Positions 1 through 7,800 of a stretch of 22,490 nucleotides of DNA are shown in pieces. The stretch is from a virus: positions 1-22,490 of the IMG/VR virus record IMGVR_UViG_3300025896_000197, one strand, 5' to 3'. A program made the translations under genes and the position numbers. Below the pieces are notes generated by a model, which saw only the letters and a program-made list of their open reading frames with translations, did no database searches and had not been told where the DNA came from. The first letter of the stretch is position 1. Every line of letters begins with the position of its first letter.

Positions 1-63
1 TATGTTCCAAAATTTAGTGTTATAATAACATACAAAGGAAAAACAATAGAAAAATATGAATAA
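1..63 (+). CDS. C-terminal end of an upstream gene (partial)
   Basis: Frame 1 is open from the window edge and ends at TAA 61-63, giving 20 residues that end in KTIEKYE. The next gene starts at ATG 56, inside this frame, with the overlap ATGAATAA. The same overlap joins the 42-aa gene to thyA, which supports this being a real gene end. Nothing can be said about function from 20 residues. Confidence 0.55.
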   Translation, partial: YVPKFSVIITYKGKTIEKYE

Positions 64-184
64 AATAGAATTAATCGATGATGAATTGTGGGACCACTAT
101 AGTGGGTTGCCAAGTCCAATGTGGTATCAACAAATAAAAGAATCAGAAGAAAATCAAGAATCAGAAGAAAATGAAGATGAATAA
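56..184 (+). CDS. 42-aa acidic small protein
   Basis: This short ORF begins at ATG 56 behind an A-rich leader (AGAAAAAT) and ends at TAA 182-184. The product has a tryptophan-containing N-terminal half (ELWDHYSGLPSPMWYQQ) and a Glu/Asn tail in which ESEEN occurs twice, separated by one Gln. It overlaps both neighbours by 8 nt through ATGAATAA junctions, so it is probably translated in a coupled chain leading into thyA. I recognise no family. The overlaps and ordinary codon use support it as a real gene; the acidic tail is low complexity. Confidence 0.6.
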   Translation: MNKIELIDDELWDHYSGLPSPMWYQQIKESEENQESEENEDE

Positions 185-1388
185 ATTAGACAAACAATAC
201 ACCGATTTACTTCAAGATATCATGGATAACGGTGTAAAAAAACAAGACAGAACAGGAACTGGGACTATATCAGTATTCGGAAGACAAATACGTCACGATA
301 TGAAAGATGGTTTTCCTCTTTTGACTACAAAGAAAATGCCATTCAAAACAATCGTAACAGAACTTCTTTGGTTCTTACGAGGTGAAACCAACATTAAACC
401 ATTGGTTGATAATAATTGTCATATTTGGGATGGTGATACTTATAAGAATTATTTAATTGAAGACGCTAAAATCTTACCTAATATGTCAAAGGAAAAAATG
501 ACTGAGTTAGGGTATGTATTAACACAAGAAGAATTCATCAACAAAATAAAAACTGATGATGAGTTTGCTAAGAAGTGGGGTGATTTAGGTCCAATTTACG
601 GTAAGCAATGGAGAGACTGGGGAAGTAAGAAAGAATATGGTCAAGATGGAAGTATAATATACGGGGGTCACGACCAAATCCAAAACCTAATCAACGACCT
701 TAAAACAAACCCAGATTCAAGACGATTGATGGTTAATGCTTGGAATGTTGGAGAATTAGACCAAATGGTTCTTCCACCTTGTCATTATGGATTTCAAGTT
801 TATACAAGAGAGTTAAGTTTGGAAGAGAGAAGAAAGTTATATTTAGATAAATGGTTTGAGAAATGGGGTAAAGCCACAGTACAATTTTCTGTAGAGGATA
901 TGGATAGTCAAAACATACCAACCAGAACAATCTCTTTAATGTGGAATCAACGTTCAGTAGATACATTTTTAGGTTTACCATTTAACATCGCTTCTTATGG
1001 ATTGTTGTTGATGATATTAGCTGAAGAAACTAATATGGTTCCAGACCAATTAATTGGGAACTTGGGTGATGTTCATTTGTATTCAAACCATTTGGATGCT
1101 GCTAAAGAACAAATTGGAAGAGAATTAACGTTTGAAGAAAAAATACAATGGGTTATGAAAAACACAGATGTTGAATTGGAAAATCTTTACATTACTGAAG
1201 CAGCCGCTTCTTTATCCAAAAGAACAAGAGAACCTTTTCCTTTACCTAGTGTAAGAATTAACACCGAATTTTGGGCTAAGAATTGTGGTCATGAAAGTGA
1301 TAAGTCATACAGAGATGTACAGGTTGAAGATTTTCAATTAGAGGATTATCAATCGCACGCTACAATCAAAGCACCTTTAAGTAACTAG
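177..1388 (+). CDS. thyA: Thymidylate synthase with three insertions
   Basis: The product should make dTMP from dUMP using methylene-tetrahydrofolate, supplying thymidylate for phage DNA synthesis. Counting from ATG 177 (403 aa), the ThyA hallmarks run in order: DRTGTGT near 24-30, ELLWFLRGETN near 62-72, GDLGPIYGKQWR near 135-146, the catalytic Cys202 in PPCH, RSVDTFLGLPFN near 259-270, HLYSNH near 300-305 and a final IKAP. Bacterial ThyA is usually about 264 aa. The extra length lies in three insertions, after IWDGD, after GFQVYTRELS, and between the HLYSNH helix and the PLPSV strand. ATG 171 (two residues longer) is an alternative start; I prefer 177 for the ATGAATAA overlap with the preceding gene. 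No dihydrofolate reductase gene is nearby in this window. Confidence 0.96.
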   Translation: MNKLDKQYTDLLQDIMDNGVKKQDRTGTGTISVFGRQIRHDMKDGFPLLTTKKMPFKTIVTELLWFLRGETNIKPLVDNNCHIWDGDTYKNYLIEDAKILPNMSKEKMTELGYVLTQEEFINKIKTDDEFAKKWGDLGPIYGKQWRDWGSKKEYGQDGSIIYGGHDQIQNLINDLKTNPDSRRLMVNAWNVGELDQMVLPPCHYGFQVYTRELSLEERRKLYLDKWFEKWGKATVQFSVEDMDSQNIPTRTISLMWNQRSVDTFLGLPFNIASYGLLLMILAEETNMVPDQLIGNLGDVHLYSNHLDAAKEQIGRELTFEEKIQWVMKNTDVELENLYITEAAASLSKRTREPFPLPSVRINTEFWAKNCGHESDKSYRDVQVEDFQLEDYQSHATIKAPLSN

Positions 1389-1390
1389 AT

Positions 1391-1729
1391 ATGAATATAA
1401 TAACTGGAAGAAGAGGAACAGCGTATTTGGGTGCGGTAGAAATGGTTGGATATATGTGGCACAACACTGAAGATGGTGTTTCTCGTTGGTCATTGACCTT
1501 GGATTTGATTCCAGAACCCATGGTTTATTCTTTAAATTTTATTCATGAATATGGTAACGGAGAGTTTAACTCTAATCAGACTTTTATTAAAACACCCATA
1601 GATGAATTAGGTCAACAACTAACTTTAATCGCTAGAGTTAATATTGGAATACGCAGAAAAATTGTATATCTAGAGAGATATATTAAAACTTTAAAAACAA
1701 ATAAAAATGGAAATGAGGAACAAGGCTAA
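1391..1729 (+). CDS. Hypothetical protein, 112 aa
   Basis: The gene starts two bases after the thyA stop and overlaps the next gene by 23 bases, so it belongs to the same transcript. The product is soluble-looking, with N-terminal MNIITGRRGTAYLG, a central segment rich in beta-prone residues (SRWSLTLDLIPEPMVYSLNF) and a basic C-terminal part. I recognise no domain and see no signal peptide or membrane segment. Codon use matches the neighbours. Confidence 0.8.
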   Translation: MNIITGRRGTAYLGAVEMVGYMWHNTEDGVSRWSLTLDLIPEPMVYSLNFIHEYGNGEFNSNQTFIKTPIDELGQQLTLIARVNIGIRRKIVYLERYIKTLKTNKNGNEEQG

Positions 1730-2024
1730 GGTTAGGAAGCTAGTTAGAGAATACAACAATGCGACCAATCATGAAATATGGGAAGGTGTTAGAGATAACT
1801 TTTTGTTTGGATTGATTGGGGCCACGCTGGTAGTATTTATCGCAACTAGGACTGACATAGCTGTTTTGGTGGGTTATATAGTTTATTATATGTTCATGGG
1901 AAAGATTGTCAATCGACCAAAATATGTAACGGACTTGGGAAAGCTGATAATCTTTCCAATACCTTCGGCACTGGGTGCATTTATAGGTTATAAGTTATCA
2001 TACATATTACTAGGTTTATTATAA
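1707..2024 (+). CDS. Small integral membrane protein, possible holin
   Basis: This 105-aa protein has a charged N-terminus (MEMRNKAKVRKLVREYNN) and three hydrophobic segments at about residues 31-46, 50-66 and 80-105. A basic loop (KIVNRPKYVTDLGK) lies between the second and third. Small phage proteins with two or three membrane helices are often holins or inner-membrane modifiers, but nothing in the sequence fixes that role and no endolysin lies beside it. It starts inside the end of the preceding ORF and is the last gene before the terminator at 2038. The C-terminus ends inside the last helix. Confidence 0.8.
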   Translation: MEMRNKAKVRKLVREYNNATNHEIWEGVRDNFLFGLIGATLVVFIATRTDIAVLVGYIVYYMFMGKIVNRPKYVTDLGKLIIFPIPSALGAFIGYKLSYILLGLL

Positions 2025-2037
2025 GATTTAAACAAAT

Positions 2038-2062
2038 AAAGCACCACATGGTGCTTTTTTTT
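2038..2062 (+). terminator. Rho-independent terminator after the thyA unit
   Basis: An 8-bp stem (AAAGCACC / GGTGCTTT, loop ACAT) runs into an eight-T tract, 13 bases after the stop of the membrane-protein gene. It separates the thyA unit from the next one, which has its own ATATTTAT motif. Confidence 0.9.
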
Positions 2063-2071
2063 GTTTTTCTT

Positions 2072-2083
2072 AATATTTATTAT
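2072..2083 (+). promoter_or_regulatory. Candidate late promoter (ATATTTAT motif)
   Basis: AATATTTATTAT lies just after the terminator at 2038 and 16 bases before the ATG at 2097. It matches the motif shared by nine intergenic sites in this window. No -33 TTG is visible at the expected distance. Confidence 0.5.
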
Positions 2084-2096
2084 AAAAGAAAATATT

Positions 2097-2348
2097 ATGG
2101 CAAAAATTAATGATATACATAGCATTATAGTTCCAGCACAGTCACCAAACTTTACTGCACATACATACACTGAAATTTATGGTGGAACGGCTGGTTGTAA
2201 TATAGTTGTAAACGGTGTTTCCGTGGCTATAGCCTCATCTTCTAACATAGCATTATGGGTTAGAAGTGTTAGCGGTGGTACAGGTACTGGGTGTTGGTTA
2301 CTTGGTGAAAATAAGGATGTTCTATTAGGTAGCCCTAATTATAATTAA
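2097..2348 (+). CDS. Small Gly/Ser-rich protein, 83 aa
   Basis: The frame is open from ATG 2061, but that start would lie in the terminator T-tract and upstream of the candidate promoter. ATG 2097 (MAKINDIHS) behind AAAATATT is the likely start. The product is rich in Gly, Ser, Thr and Val with two Cys (in TAGCN and GTGCW), suggesting a beta-rich fold. No signal peptide is present. Its position at the head of a late unit suggests a small virion or decoration protein, but that is inference from context only. The 84-aa ORF at 9584 is of similar size and composition type, although I see no clear sequence match. Confidence 0.75.
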   Translation: MAKINDIHSIIVPAQSPNFTAHTYTEIYGGTAGCNIVVNGVSVAIASSSNIALWVRSVSGGTGTGCWLLGENKDVLLGSPNYN

Positions 2349-2367
2349 TAACTTTGAATTAAAGTTA

Positions 2368-2380
2368 GATATTTATATAA
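2368..2380 (+). promoter_or_regulatory. Candidate late promoter (ATATTTAT motif)
   Basis: GATATTTATATAA lies 31 bases before ATG 2408. Its surroundings (TTAGATATTTATATAAAAA) are repeated exactly over 19 bases on the minus strand upstream of the 464-aa gene (around 21907-21925). That match between two unrelated intergenic regions is good evidence for a conserved control element. Confidence 0.6.
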
Positions 2381-2407
2381 AAATAAGAAAAACAAACAAT
2401 ATACGAT

Positions 2408-3277
2408 ATGAAAAACAATAAAATAAACCCAGTTGGCCTAAAAGGTAACGAAATTAATGAGCGTATGAAAGAATTGATGGGTATTTCATCTATCAATGAA
2501 AATCATTCAAACTCTGTTGTGGAATTAACTAAAGTTGGTCCAGACGGTAAATCTTATGCTATCGTAAGAGAAAACCACGAATACTATATCAAAGTAACAA
2601 ATAAAGTTTCTAGCATTTTAGCTGAAGACTTTAAATACATTGGTGGTTTACAAAACAAAAAATCAGAAGCTTATGGTTCATATGCTAAAGCAATCAAACA
2701 CTTAAATCTTAATTTTAAATCTTTGGCTGAAGCTTACGGACAAGGTGGAGATATCAACGTATTCAAAAATGATAACTTATTAACTGAAAATGTTGCTGGG
2801 TTCTCACAATATGGTGGTAATGGGTTTTCTAATGAAGGAAACATGGAACACAATACACCGTTATTCGAAGAGGAAGAACAAGAAGGTGAAGATAAAAACA
2901 ATCCCTGGGCTATCTGTACTGCAAGTGTTGGTAGAGAAGACAAAGCAAAATACGAAGCTTGTGTAAGAGACGTTAAGAAAGAAAAAGGTATTGATGAATC
3001 GGTTGAGGAAGAGGAAGATGAAAAATTAACTGAAGCTGAAGAAGCAATAGATGAAATGATTAAAAACCCAGGAAAATATACTGGAAACGATAAAGAAAAA
3101 TTAGGTATTGATGATGATGGTGATGGTGTTCCAAATGGTGCTGATAAAGACCCAAAAGACGGAGCTATCAAAGAATCTCACAAACTTTCAATAATTAGAG
3201 CTATGGAAAACATGGATTCAATCATTGATAGTTTAACTGAAGGGACTTTAAAAAAAAAAGTATACACTCTAAAGTAA
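2408..3277 (+). CDS. Modular acidic virion-type protein, N-terminal part of a split gene
   Basis: 289 aa from ATG 2408. Visible parts are an N-terminal globular region (about 1-125), a segment NPWAICTASVGREDKAKYEAC at about 165-185 (a short Cys-containing module I recall from other large-phage proteins), an acidic stretch at about 198-215, and an Asp-rich calcium-binding-like repeat (GIDDDGDGVPNGADKDPKDG, 233-252) of the thrombospondin type-3 kind. Candidate prohead-protease sites are INE31 and LTE127, both followed by Asn. The frame stops at 3275-3277 just after a ten-A run, while the -1 frame is open from 3241 and continues into the next ORF. The end KKKVYTLK would read smoothly into VNEETKYKLK if one base were added, so this is probably the first part of one protein of about 870 aa. 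Expected role: internal head or other virion protein. Confidence 0.75.
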   Translation: MKNNKINPVGLKGNEINERMKELMGISSINENHSNSVVELTKVGPDGKSYAIVRENHEYYIKVTNKVSSILAEDFKYIGGLQNKKSEAYGSYAKAIKHLNLNFKSLAEAYGQGGDINVFKNDNLLTENVAGFSQYGGNGFSNEGNMEHNTPLFEEEEQEGEDKNNPWAICTASVGREDKAKYEACVRDVKKEKGIDESVEEEEDEKLTEAEEAIDEMIKNPGKYTGNDKEKLGIDDDGDGVPNGADKDPKDGAIKESHKLSIIRAMENMDSIIDSLTEGTLKKKVYTLK

Positions 3278-3303
3278 ACGAAGAAACAAAATATAAGTTG
3301 AAG

Positions 3304-5037
3304 ATGGCTACTGCTACCCCAGCAGCAGCCGCTCCAGCTCAACCTGTTGCTGCCGATACTGAAACTTCTGGTTTTGGCGACACTGGTGCTGATACAACTG
3401 ATGCTGCTCCCGCAGCTGATGATAAGCCATTTGATGACGAACCGTTTGATGCTGGTGTTGCGGCTGATGAAAAAACAGACCCAAAAAAATACATTGAACA
3501 ACTAACTGGAAAGTTAGGACAATCCTTAAGAAAATACAACGAAGAACAAGGTCAGCCAGATTTCGAATTAGAGAAGTTTGCTATCAATTCTTTATTGTCT
3601 GCAACTCACACTTCTGAGATGGATGAAGAAGACAAAAAAGATATAATTAAAAAAGTTAATACAGCTGGAAACGATGAGTCGAACGATTCTGATATGGGTA
3701 CTCAAGATGATACCGATAGTGGAGAGGATAATAATGATGGAACCAATGACAGCGATAGTGGTGACAGTGGTTTTGGTACTGAAGATGATTCTGAAGACCT
3801 TGAAGAATACACTATCTACGAAAATGAAAATTTCATACTTCCTGGTCACGGTAAAAGAATGAGCATATTCGCACCAGAAGGTAGCGAAGAATTCATGGAA
3901 CAAAACAGGTTAGATGAAATGAAACCATGTTGGAAAGGATATAAACAAGTTGGTATGAAAGAAAAAGGTGGGAAAGAAGTTCCTAACTGTGTGCCAGTTA
4001 ATGAAAATCATCAAGGTGGTGAATCTTTGAACTATATGTTCTGGCAAAACCTTAAAACAATACATCACGCTGCTGGTGAGTTATTAGAAATGAATCAACA
4101 ACAAATCGATGAAATGTGTGCCAATGGGCATGCGTGGGCTGTTGACCATGTTGCTAGTTCTGCTGATGATATCGAAGAAGTATATCACTTCTTTGAAGCT
4201 AACATCGAAGATGAATCTCAAGACTATGATGGTGAAACTGAAATCGGTTATAATGATGAACATGGTAGTGTTGAAGGTGGTGACTTATATGAAGGTCAAT
4301 ATGATGGTAAACCACTTGGAAAGCCTATGAAAGGTGACGTTAAAAAATTCAAGGTTTACGTTAAAAACGCTAAAGGTAATGTAATAAAAGTTAATTTTGG
4401 TGACCCAAACATGGAAATCAAAAGAGATGACCCAGAAAGAAAAAAATCTTTTAGAGCAAGACATAAATGTGCACAAGCCAAAGACAGAACAACGCCTAAA
4501 TACTGGTCATGTAAAATGTGGTCTAGCACACCTGTATCAAAAATGGTAGCTGAAAACTTGATTAATCCAAAAAAAATTAGTATCTTTGATAAAAGTTATT
4601 TAACTTTAAAATTACACGAAAGTTTTAATCAAAATGATATGACAAATTCAGAACCAGCTATTGCTCCAGAGCCAGTAACTAAACCAACAACCAAACCAGT
4701 TGAAACACCTGTACAACCTAGTAGAAGAAATAAACCTTTTACAGTTCAACCAGCTGTTCAACCAGACCCTAAAGCTATCAAAGAAGGTAAATTCGATTAT
4801 GAAACTTACCATAAAACACTTTCTAGTACTTTAGATGAAGTTAGAACTTACGTAGTTAATAGAGGTTTTGACGATGTTGAATTTACTCTAAATGATGTAC
4901 AGCATGTTGCTTATGGTCATACTGAAAGATTCCACAAAGAATTAACTAAAAATGGTAAACCAGTAAAAAATACTATAAATGTTCAAATTTATAGAATGGA
5001 TAGTGGAACTTATGAATTAAACATGTACATAGCATAA
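3304..5037 (+). CDS. Modular acidic virion-type protein, C-terminal part of a split gene
   Basis: 577 aa from ATG 3304; the frame is open back to about 3241 and probably joins the preceding ORF. In order: an Ala/Pro/Asp-rich N-terminus (1-60), a helical module (KYIEQLTGKLGQSLRKY to KKDIIKKV, about 62-118), an acidic Asp/Ser/Gly linker (about 122-166), CWKGYKQVG to VPNC (209-229), a helical module with HHAAGELLEM to EVYHFFEAN (about 240-300), then KFKVYVKN to WSCKMW (about 348-406) containing KVNFGDPNMEIKRDDPE, and a C-terminal domain after a Pro/Thr linker (about 455-480). The Cys-containing modules resemble short modules I recall from large-phage structural proteins; their function is not known to me. 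(I/L)xE sites suggest trimming by the prohead protease. The stop overlaps the next start (TAATG). Confidence 0.78.
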   Translation: MATATPAAAAPAQPVAADTETSGFGDTGADTTDAAPAADDKPFDDEPFDAGVAADEKTDPKKYIEQLTGKLGQSLRKYNEEQGQPDFELEKFAINSLLSATHTSEMDEEDKKDIIKKVNTAGNDESNDSDMGTQDDTDSGEDNNDGTNDSDSGDSGFGTEDDSEDLEEYTIYENENFILPGHGKRMSIFAPEGSEEFMEQNRLDEMKPCWKGYKQVGMKEKGGKEVPNCVPVNENHQGGESLNYMFWQNLKTIHHAAGELLEMNQQQIDEMCANGHAWAVDHVASSADDIEEVYHFFEANIEDESQDYDGETEIGYNDEHGSVEGGDLYEGQYDGKPLGKPMKGDVKKFKVYVKNAKGNVIKVNFGDPNMEIKRDDPERKKSFRARHKCAQAKDRTTPKYWSCKMWSSTPVSKMVAENLINPKKISIFDKSYLTLKLHESFNQNDMTNSEPAIAPEPVTKPTTKPVETPVQPSRRNKPFTVQPAVQPDPKAIKEGKFDYETYHKTLSSTLDEVRTYVVNRGFDDVEFTLNDVQHVAYGHTERFHKELTKNGKPVKNTINVQIYRMDSGTYELNMYIA

Positions 5038-5447
5038 TGAAAGATTTATTTTTAATATATGTTAATCGAATCGGTAAAGACTACAAAGGAAACTATGTGT
5101 ATGAATTTATCTTTTCAGATACAACAGAAAACATTGATGGTGAGGAATGGGATACATACCCAGCTGCTGGGCGACCAGAGGCTCCACATGACAATTTTAT
5201 TAAAAATGTTGGTAGACTTGAATCTGAATTGAAGTTAGATTTAATTCAAGAGAGTTCAGAGTTTGCTGTATGGGATTCTGTTGATGGTGTACTTCCGTTA
5301 GCATGGGAAAATATAAATGCTTATGATGCTTACCCAGAAAAAAGACTTCATTTCCACTTTGGTTTACCAATAGAGGAAGTAGAAGAAAAGTTATACGAAA
5401 AAGACCTAATACTTAATTATAATATAAAAAAACATGAACAAAAATAA
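5037..5447 (+). CDS. Conserved phage protein of unknown function, 136 aa
   Basis: The start codon shares a base with the upstream stop (TAATG), and the end overlaps the next gene by 14 bases, indicating translational coupling. The protein has the pattern YVNRIGKDYKGNYVYEFIFSD, then GEEWDTYPAAGRPEAP, WDSVDGVLPLAWEN and RLHFHFG. This combination of Trp, aromatic and acidic motifs looks like a family of small conserved phage proteins, but I cannot name a function. It has no signal peptide or membrane segment. Its place between internal-head-type genes suggests a structural or assembly role. Confidence 0.85.
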   Translation: MKDLFLIYVNRIGKDYKGNYVYEFIFSDTTENIDGEEWDTYPAAGRPEAPHDNFIKNVGRLESELKLDLIQESSEFAVWDSVDGVLPLAWENINAYDAYPEKRLHFHFGLPIEEVEEKLYEKDLILNYNIKKHEQK

Positions 5448-6402
5448 AATACAAGAAGCAACGTATGTGGTTGGAGACCCAAATGCTGCTGTAACGCTAG
5501 CTAGTACTAATAAATTAAAACCTGTTGATAAGGTGGTAGTTGATAAAAATGCAGCGGCTAAAGCTGGTACAACGCCATTGGCTGAAGAAGATGATGTATT
5601 GGAACCAGAAGCGGTGATTGCACCACAAGATAATGCAACAATCAAGTATTTGTCTAACGTGAAAGATAGCAAAACTGGTGAAGTTTCTAAACCATTTACA
5701 ATTGGTGCTCAAAAATACCAAATGGTTAGAGGGGTTACATCCGATAAACAAATTGTAATGGCAGTATATTGTCATGATGAAAAAGATGAAATGGGTAATA
5801 ACGTTATCCATGCGGTTGACCACTTTGAGAAAACAATAGCTATGCCAATGTTAGAAAAAGAAAATAGAGGAATTTCAGAAGTTAAAGAAGAAAATGAAGA
5901 AACATATGAAGGTTCTAAACACTTTTTAGTTGATACTAAAACAAATAAAGTGCGTAAGTTCAAAACTGTCGAAGATTTGCTTTCAGCAAATAAATCTGAA
6001 AATGAAGTTTATATGAATGCTCCAAAGTTTAAAAAATACATGACTGAAAGATTATTCGGTAAACGTAAAAAAATGAATGAATTAGATGCTGAACCAACTG
6101 TTGGTGGTGAAGAAGATATGTCTAATAAAGCTAATAAATTAATGGATATTATTGATGATAATAAGTCGGTACAAAATGCCATAAAAACAATAAAAACTCC
6201 AGATGCTCAAAAAGAAGTGATTGCTGCTTTTGCTAACCTTATTGGTGTACCTACAGCTGGTTTAAGTAATTTGGTTGGTCAGATAAAGGATATTTCTAAA
6301 CAACCAAAAACTGAAAATGTTGTAATGACAAAAAATGAATTATTGGAATCTATTAAACCAAAAACCGTAATAAAAACTATAAAAGTTAAAGATATAAAAT
6401 AA
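5434..6402 (+). CDS. Probable virion/internal protein, 322 aa
   Basis: ATG 5434 follows AATATAAAAAAC and overlaps the previous gene. An Ala/Val/Lys-rich N-terminal third with an acidic patch (AEEDDVLEPEAV, near 50-61) is followed by a beta-type domain (about 66-135, YLSNVKDSKTGEVSKPFTIG onward), a Lys/Glu-rich middle, and a helical C-terminus (ANKLMDIIDDNKSVQNAIKT, then KKEVIA-like and TKNELLESIKPK). It shares the acidic, linker-rich style of its neighbours. I recognise no enzyme motif. The stop overlaps the next ATG (TAATG at 6400-6404). Confidence 0.82.
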   Translation: MNKNKIQEATYVVGDPNAAVTLASTNKLKPVDKVVVDKNAAAKAGTTPLAEEDDVLEPEAVIAPQDNATIKYLSNVKDSKTGEVSKPFTIGAQKYQMVRGVTSDKQIVMAVYCHDEKDEMGNNVIHAVDHFEKTIAMPMLEKENRGISEVKEENEETYEGSKHFLVDTKTNKVRKFKTVEDLLSANKSENEVYMNAPKFKKYMTERLFGKRKKMNELDAEPTVGGEEDMSNKANKLMDIIDDNKSVQNAIKTIKTPDAQKEVIAAFANLIGVPTAGLSNLVGQIKDISKQPKTENVVMTKNELLESIKPKTVIKTIKVKDIK

Positions 6403-7697
6403 TGGCAGACTACAAAAAAATAGCTGAAGAAGCTTTAAGAAAGGCTAAATTAGCTAAAGAAAACAAAGGAAAAACCCTTAATGAAGGTGTTGTTTATCCA
6501 GAAGGTCTTTCGGAAAGAATGGACCCTATATTGGAAATGGAATTAGCTGAAGGGAAACACTCTTTAGAAAAAAATCCAATATTACCATCTGGTGATGAAA
6601 CTTCTTTTGAACAAAAGATTATGGGTGAAAGATTCAATGAAGTGGCTAAACGTTACAAAAGAGCCTTTGACTGTGATTCAATTGATAACTCTAAGCTTAT
6701 TAGTGAAATGATGCCTTTGGTTCATGATAGTATGGCTTTAGAATCTAAACATAAAAGAAAGTTAGAAAAACTAGCTATAAAAATGATTCGTGAAGAATAT
6801 GATATGGGTGAAGATGTTGTTGAAATACACGCTGAATTAACACCAAATATCAATATGATTGGTACAAAGAAAAATCCTAAACCAATTACAAAGGAAATGG
6901 AATTCAAAGACCACGAATCTATGGTTAACGCTAACGAAGAAGTCCATAAAAGAAGATTTCTTAACGCAATGACACAAGGTGCTGCTAAAAAATGTAGCCA
7001 CATGTTCCATATGGTTGATGATGAATTAACTGAAATGGACCCAAAACTACCAAACAAATATGCAAAAATGATGGCTGCTGCTGATTATATGTATTATGTT
7101 ATTCCTAAGATGGAAAATGGTGTAAATGGTGGTGTTGTTAGAGTTATATTCCCAACCAAAGATAACCCAAAACCTGTAATACATGTACAAGCCATGGTGT
7201 TCCCAGTTCTTATTCATGAATTGGTTAAAGGTGTTATGGAATTATTATCAGCACACGGGTTGCCACAGAACAAAAAGGTAGGTGAATATGTTATAAACAA
7301 AGCCGATTACTTGGCTGCCGAACCATGGGATATGAGAATCGGGCCAGCATTATGGAATAGATTTACTGAAGCTATCGACCCAGATGATTTTGAATTAAAA
7401 CATCATATCTATAGTGAAATGGCCGCTTTACCAGTTAGAGAGTTCAATCAAAAGATGAGAGAAATTGTTGCTGGAACCAAAGAAGGTAAAAAAATTATCA
7501 AAACTATCGTAGAGGAAGTTAGAAATGGATTACATGAAGACGAATTCAACGAAGCTATGAATGAAATCTCTGGTAATAACATTGAAGACGAAGACGAAGG
7601 ATTTGATTTAGAAGAACTTATGGGTGGAAAACACATGGATGAATCTGAAGATGATTCTACTGAAGATGACGGGTTTGATATTGGCGAATTATTCTAA
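6402..7697 (+). CDS. Probable virion/assembly protein, 431 aa
   Basis: The start MADYKKIAEEALRKAKLAKE gives a basic amphipathic helix. The central part (about 120-390) looks like a folded, mixed alpha/beta domain with many Met residues (MATAAADYMYYVIPK-like text, HVQAMVFPVLIHELVKG). The C-terminus is acidic and contains two similar short blocks, DEGFDLEELMGG and DDGFDIGELF, which may be peptide tags for docking. A candidate protease site, LNE28, lies near the N-terminus. No catalytic motif is recognised. It is the last gene of the unit begun at 2408 and is followed by the terminator at 7721. A head-core or assembly role is inferred from position and composition. Confidence 0.82.
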   Translation: MADYKKIAEEALRKAKLAKENKGKTLNEGVVYPEGLSERMDPILEMELAEGKHSLEKNPILPSGDETSFEQKIMGERFNEVAKRYKRAFDCDSIDNSKLISEMMPLVHDSMALESKHKRKLEKLAIKMIREEYDMGEDVVEIHAELTPNINMIGTKKNPKPITKEMEFKDHESMVNANEEVHKRRFLNAMTQGAAKKCSHMFHMVDDELTEMDPKLPNKYAKMMAAADYMYYVIPKMENGVNGGVVRVIFPTKDNPKPVIHVQAMVFPVLIHELVKGVMELLSAHGLPQNKKVGEYVINKADYLAAEPWDMRIGPALWNRFTEAIDPDDFELKHHIYSEMAALPVREFNQKMREIVAGTKEGKKIIKTIVEEVRNGLHEDEFNEAMNEISGNNIEDEDEGFDLEELMGGKHMDESEDDSTEDDGFDIGELF

Positions 7698-7720
7698 CAA
7701 AAAATACTAGATTATTATAA

Positions 7721-7746
7721 ATAAAGGCTCCGTTTGGGGCCTTTAT
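7721..7746 (+). terminator. Hairpin terminator before the terminase gene
   Basis: An 11-bp stem (ATAAAGGCTCC / GGGGCCTTTAT, one G-T pair, loop GTTT) lies 24 bases after the stop at 7697. The T-tract after it is weak (ATCATTTAAC), so termination may be partial. Confidence 0.75.
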
Positions 7747-7778
7747 CATTTAACATTATTGATTTTACTATATTTTAG

Positions 7779-7790
7779 CATATTTATAAC
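7779..7790 (+). promoter_or_regulatory. Candidate late promoter for terminase
   Basis: CATATTTATAAC lies 13 bases before ATG 7801, between the terminator at 7721 and the terminase gene. It matches the shared ATATTTAT motif in the same orientation. Confidence 0.5.
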
Positions 7791-7800
7791 TAAAAAGAAT

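Noticed and set aside
2061-2096. Longer start at ATG 2061 for the 83-aa protein
   Set aside because: The start falls within the terminator T-tract and adds Phe/Ile-rich text; ATG 2097 has an A-rich leader and follows the promoter motif.
2734-3171. 145-aa Ser/Pro-rich minus-strand frame
   Set aside because: Shadow of the acidic + strand gene with its GAA/GAT codons; no promoter or leader.
7759-7800. Longer terminase start at ATG 7759
   Set aside because: It lies upstream of the candidate promoter at 7779 and adds a hydrophobic stretch not expected in gp17.
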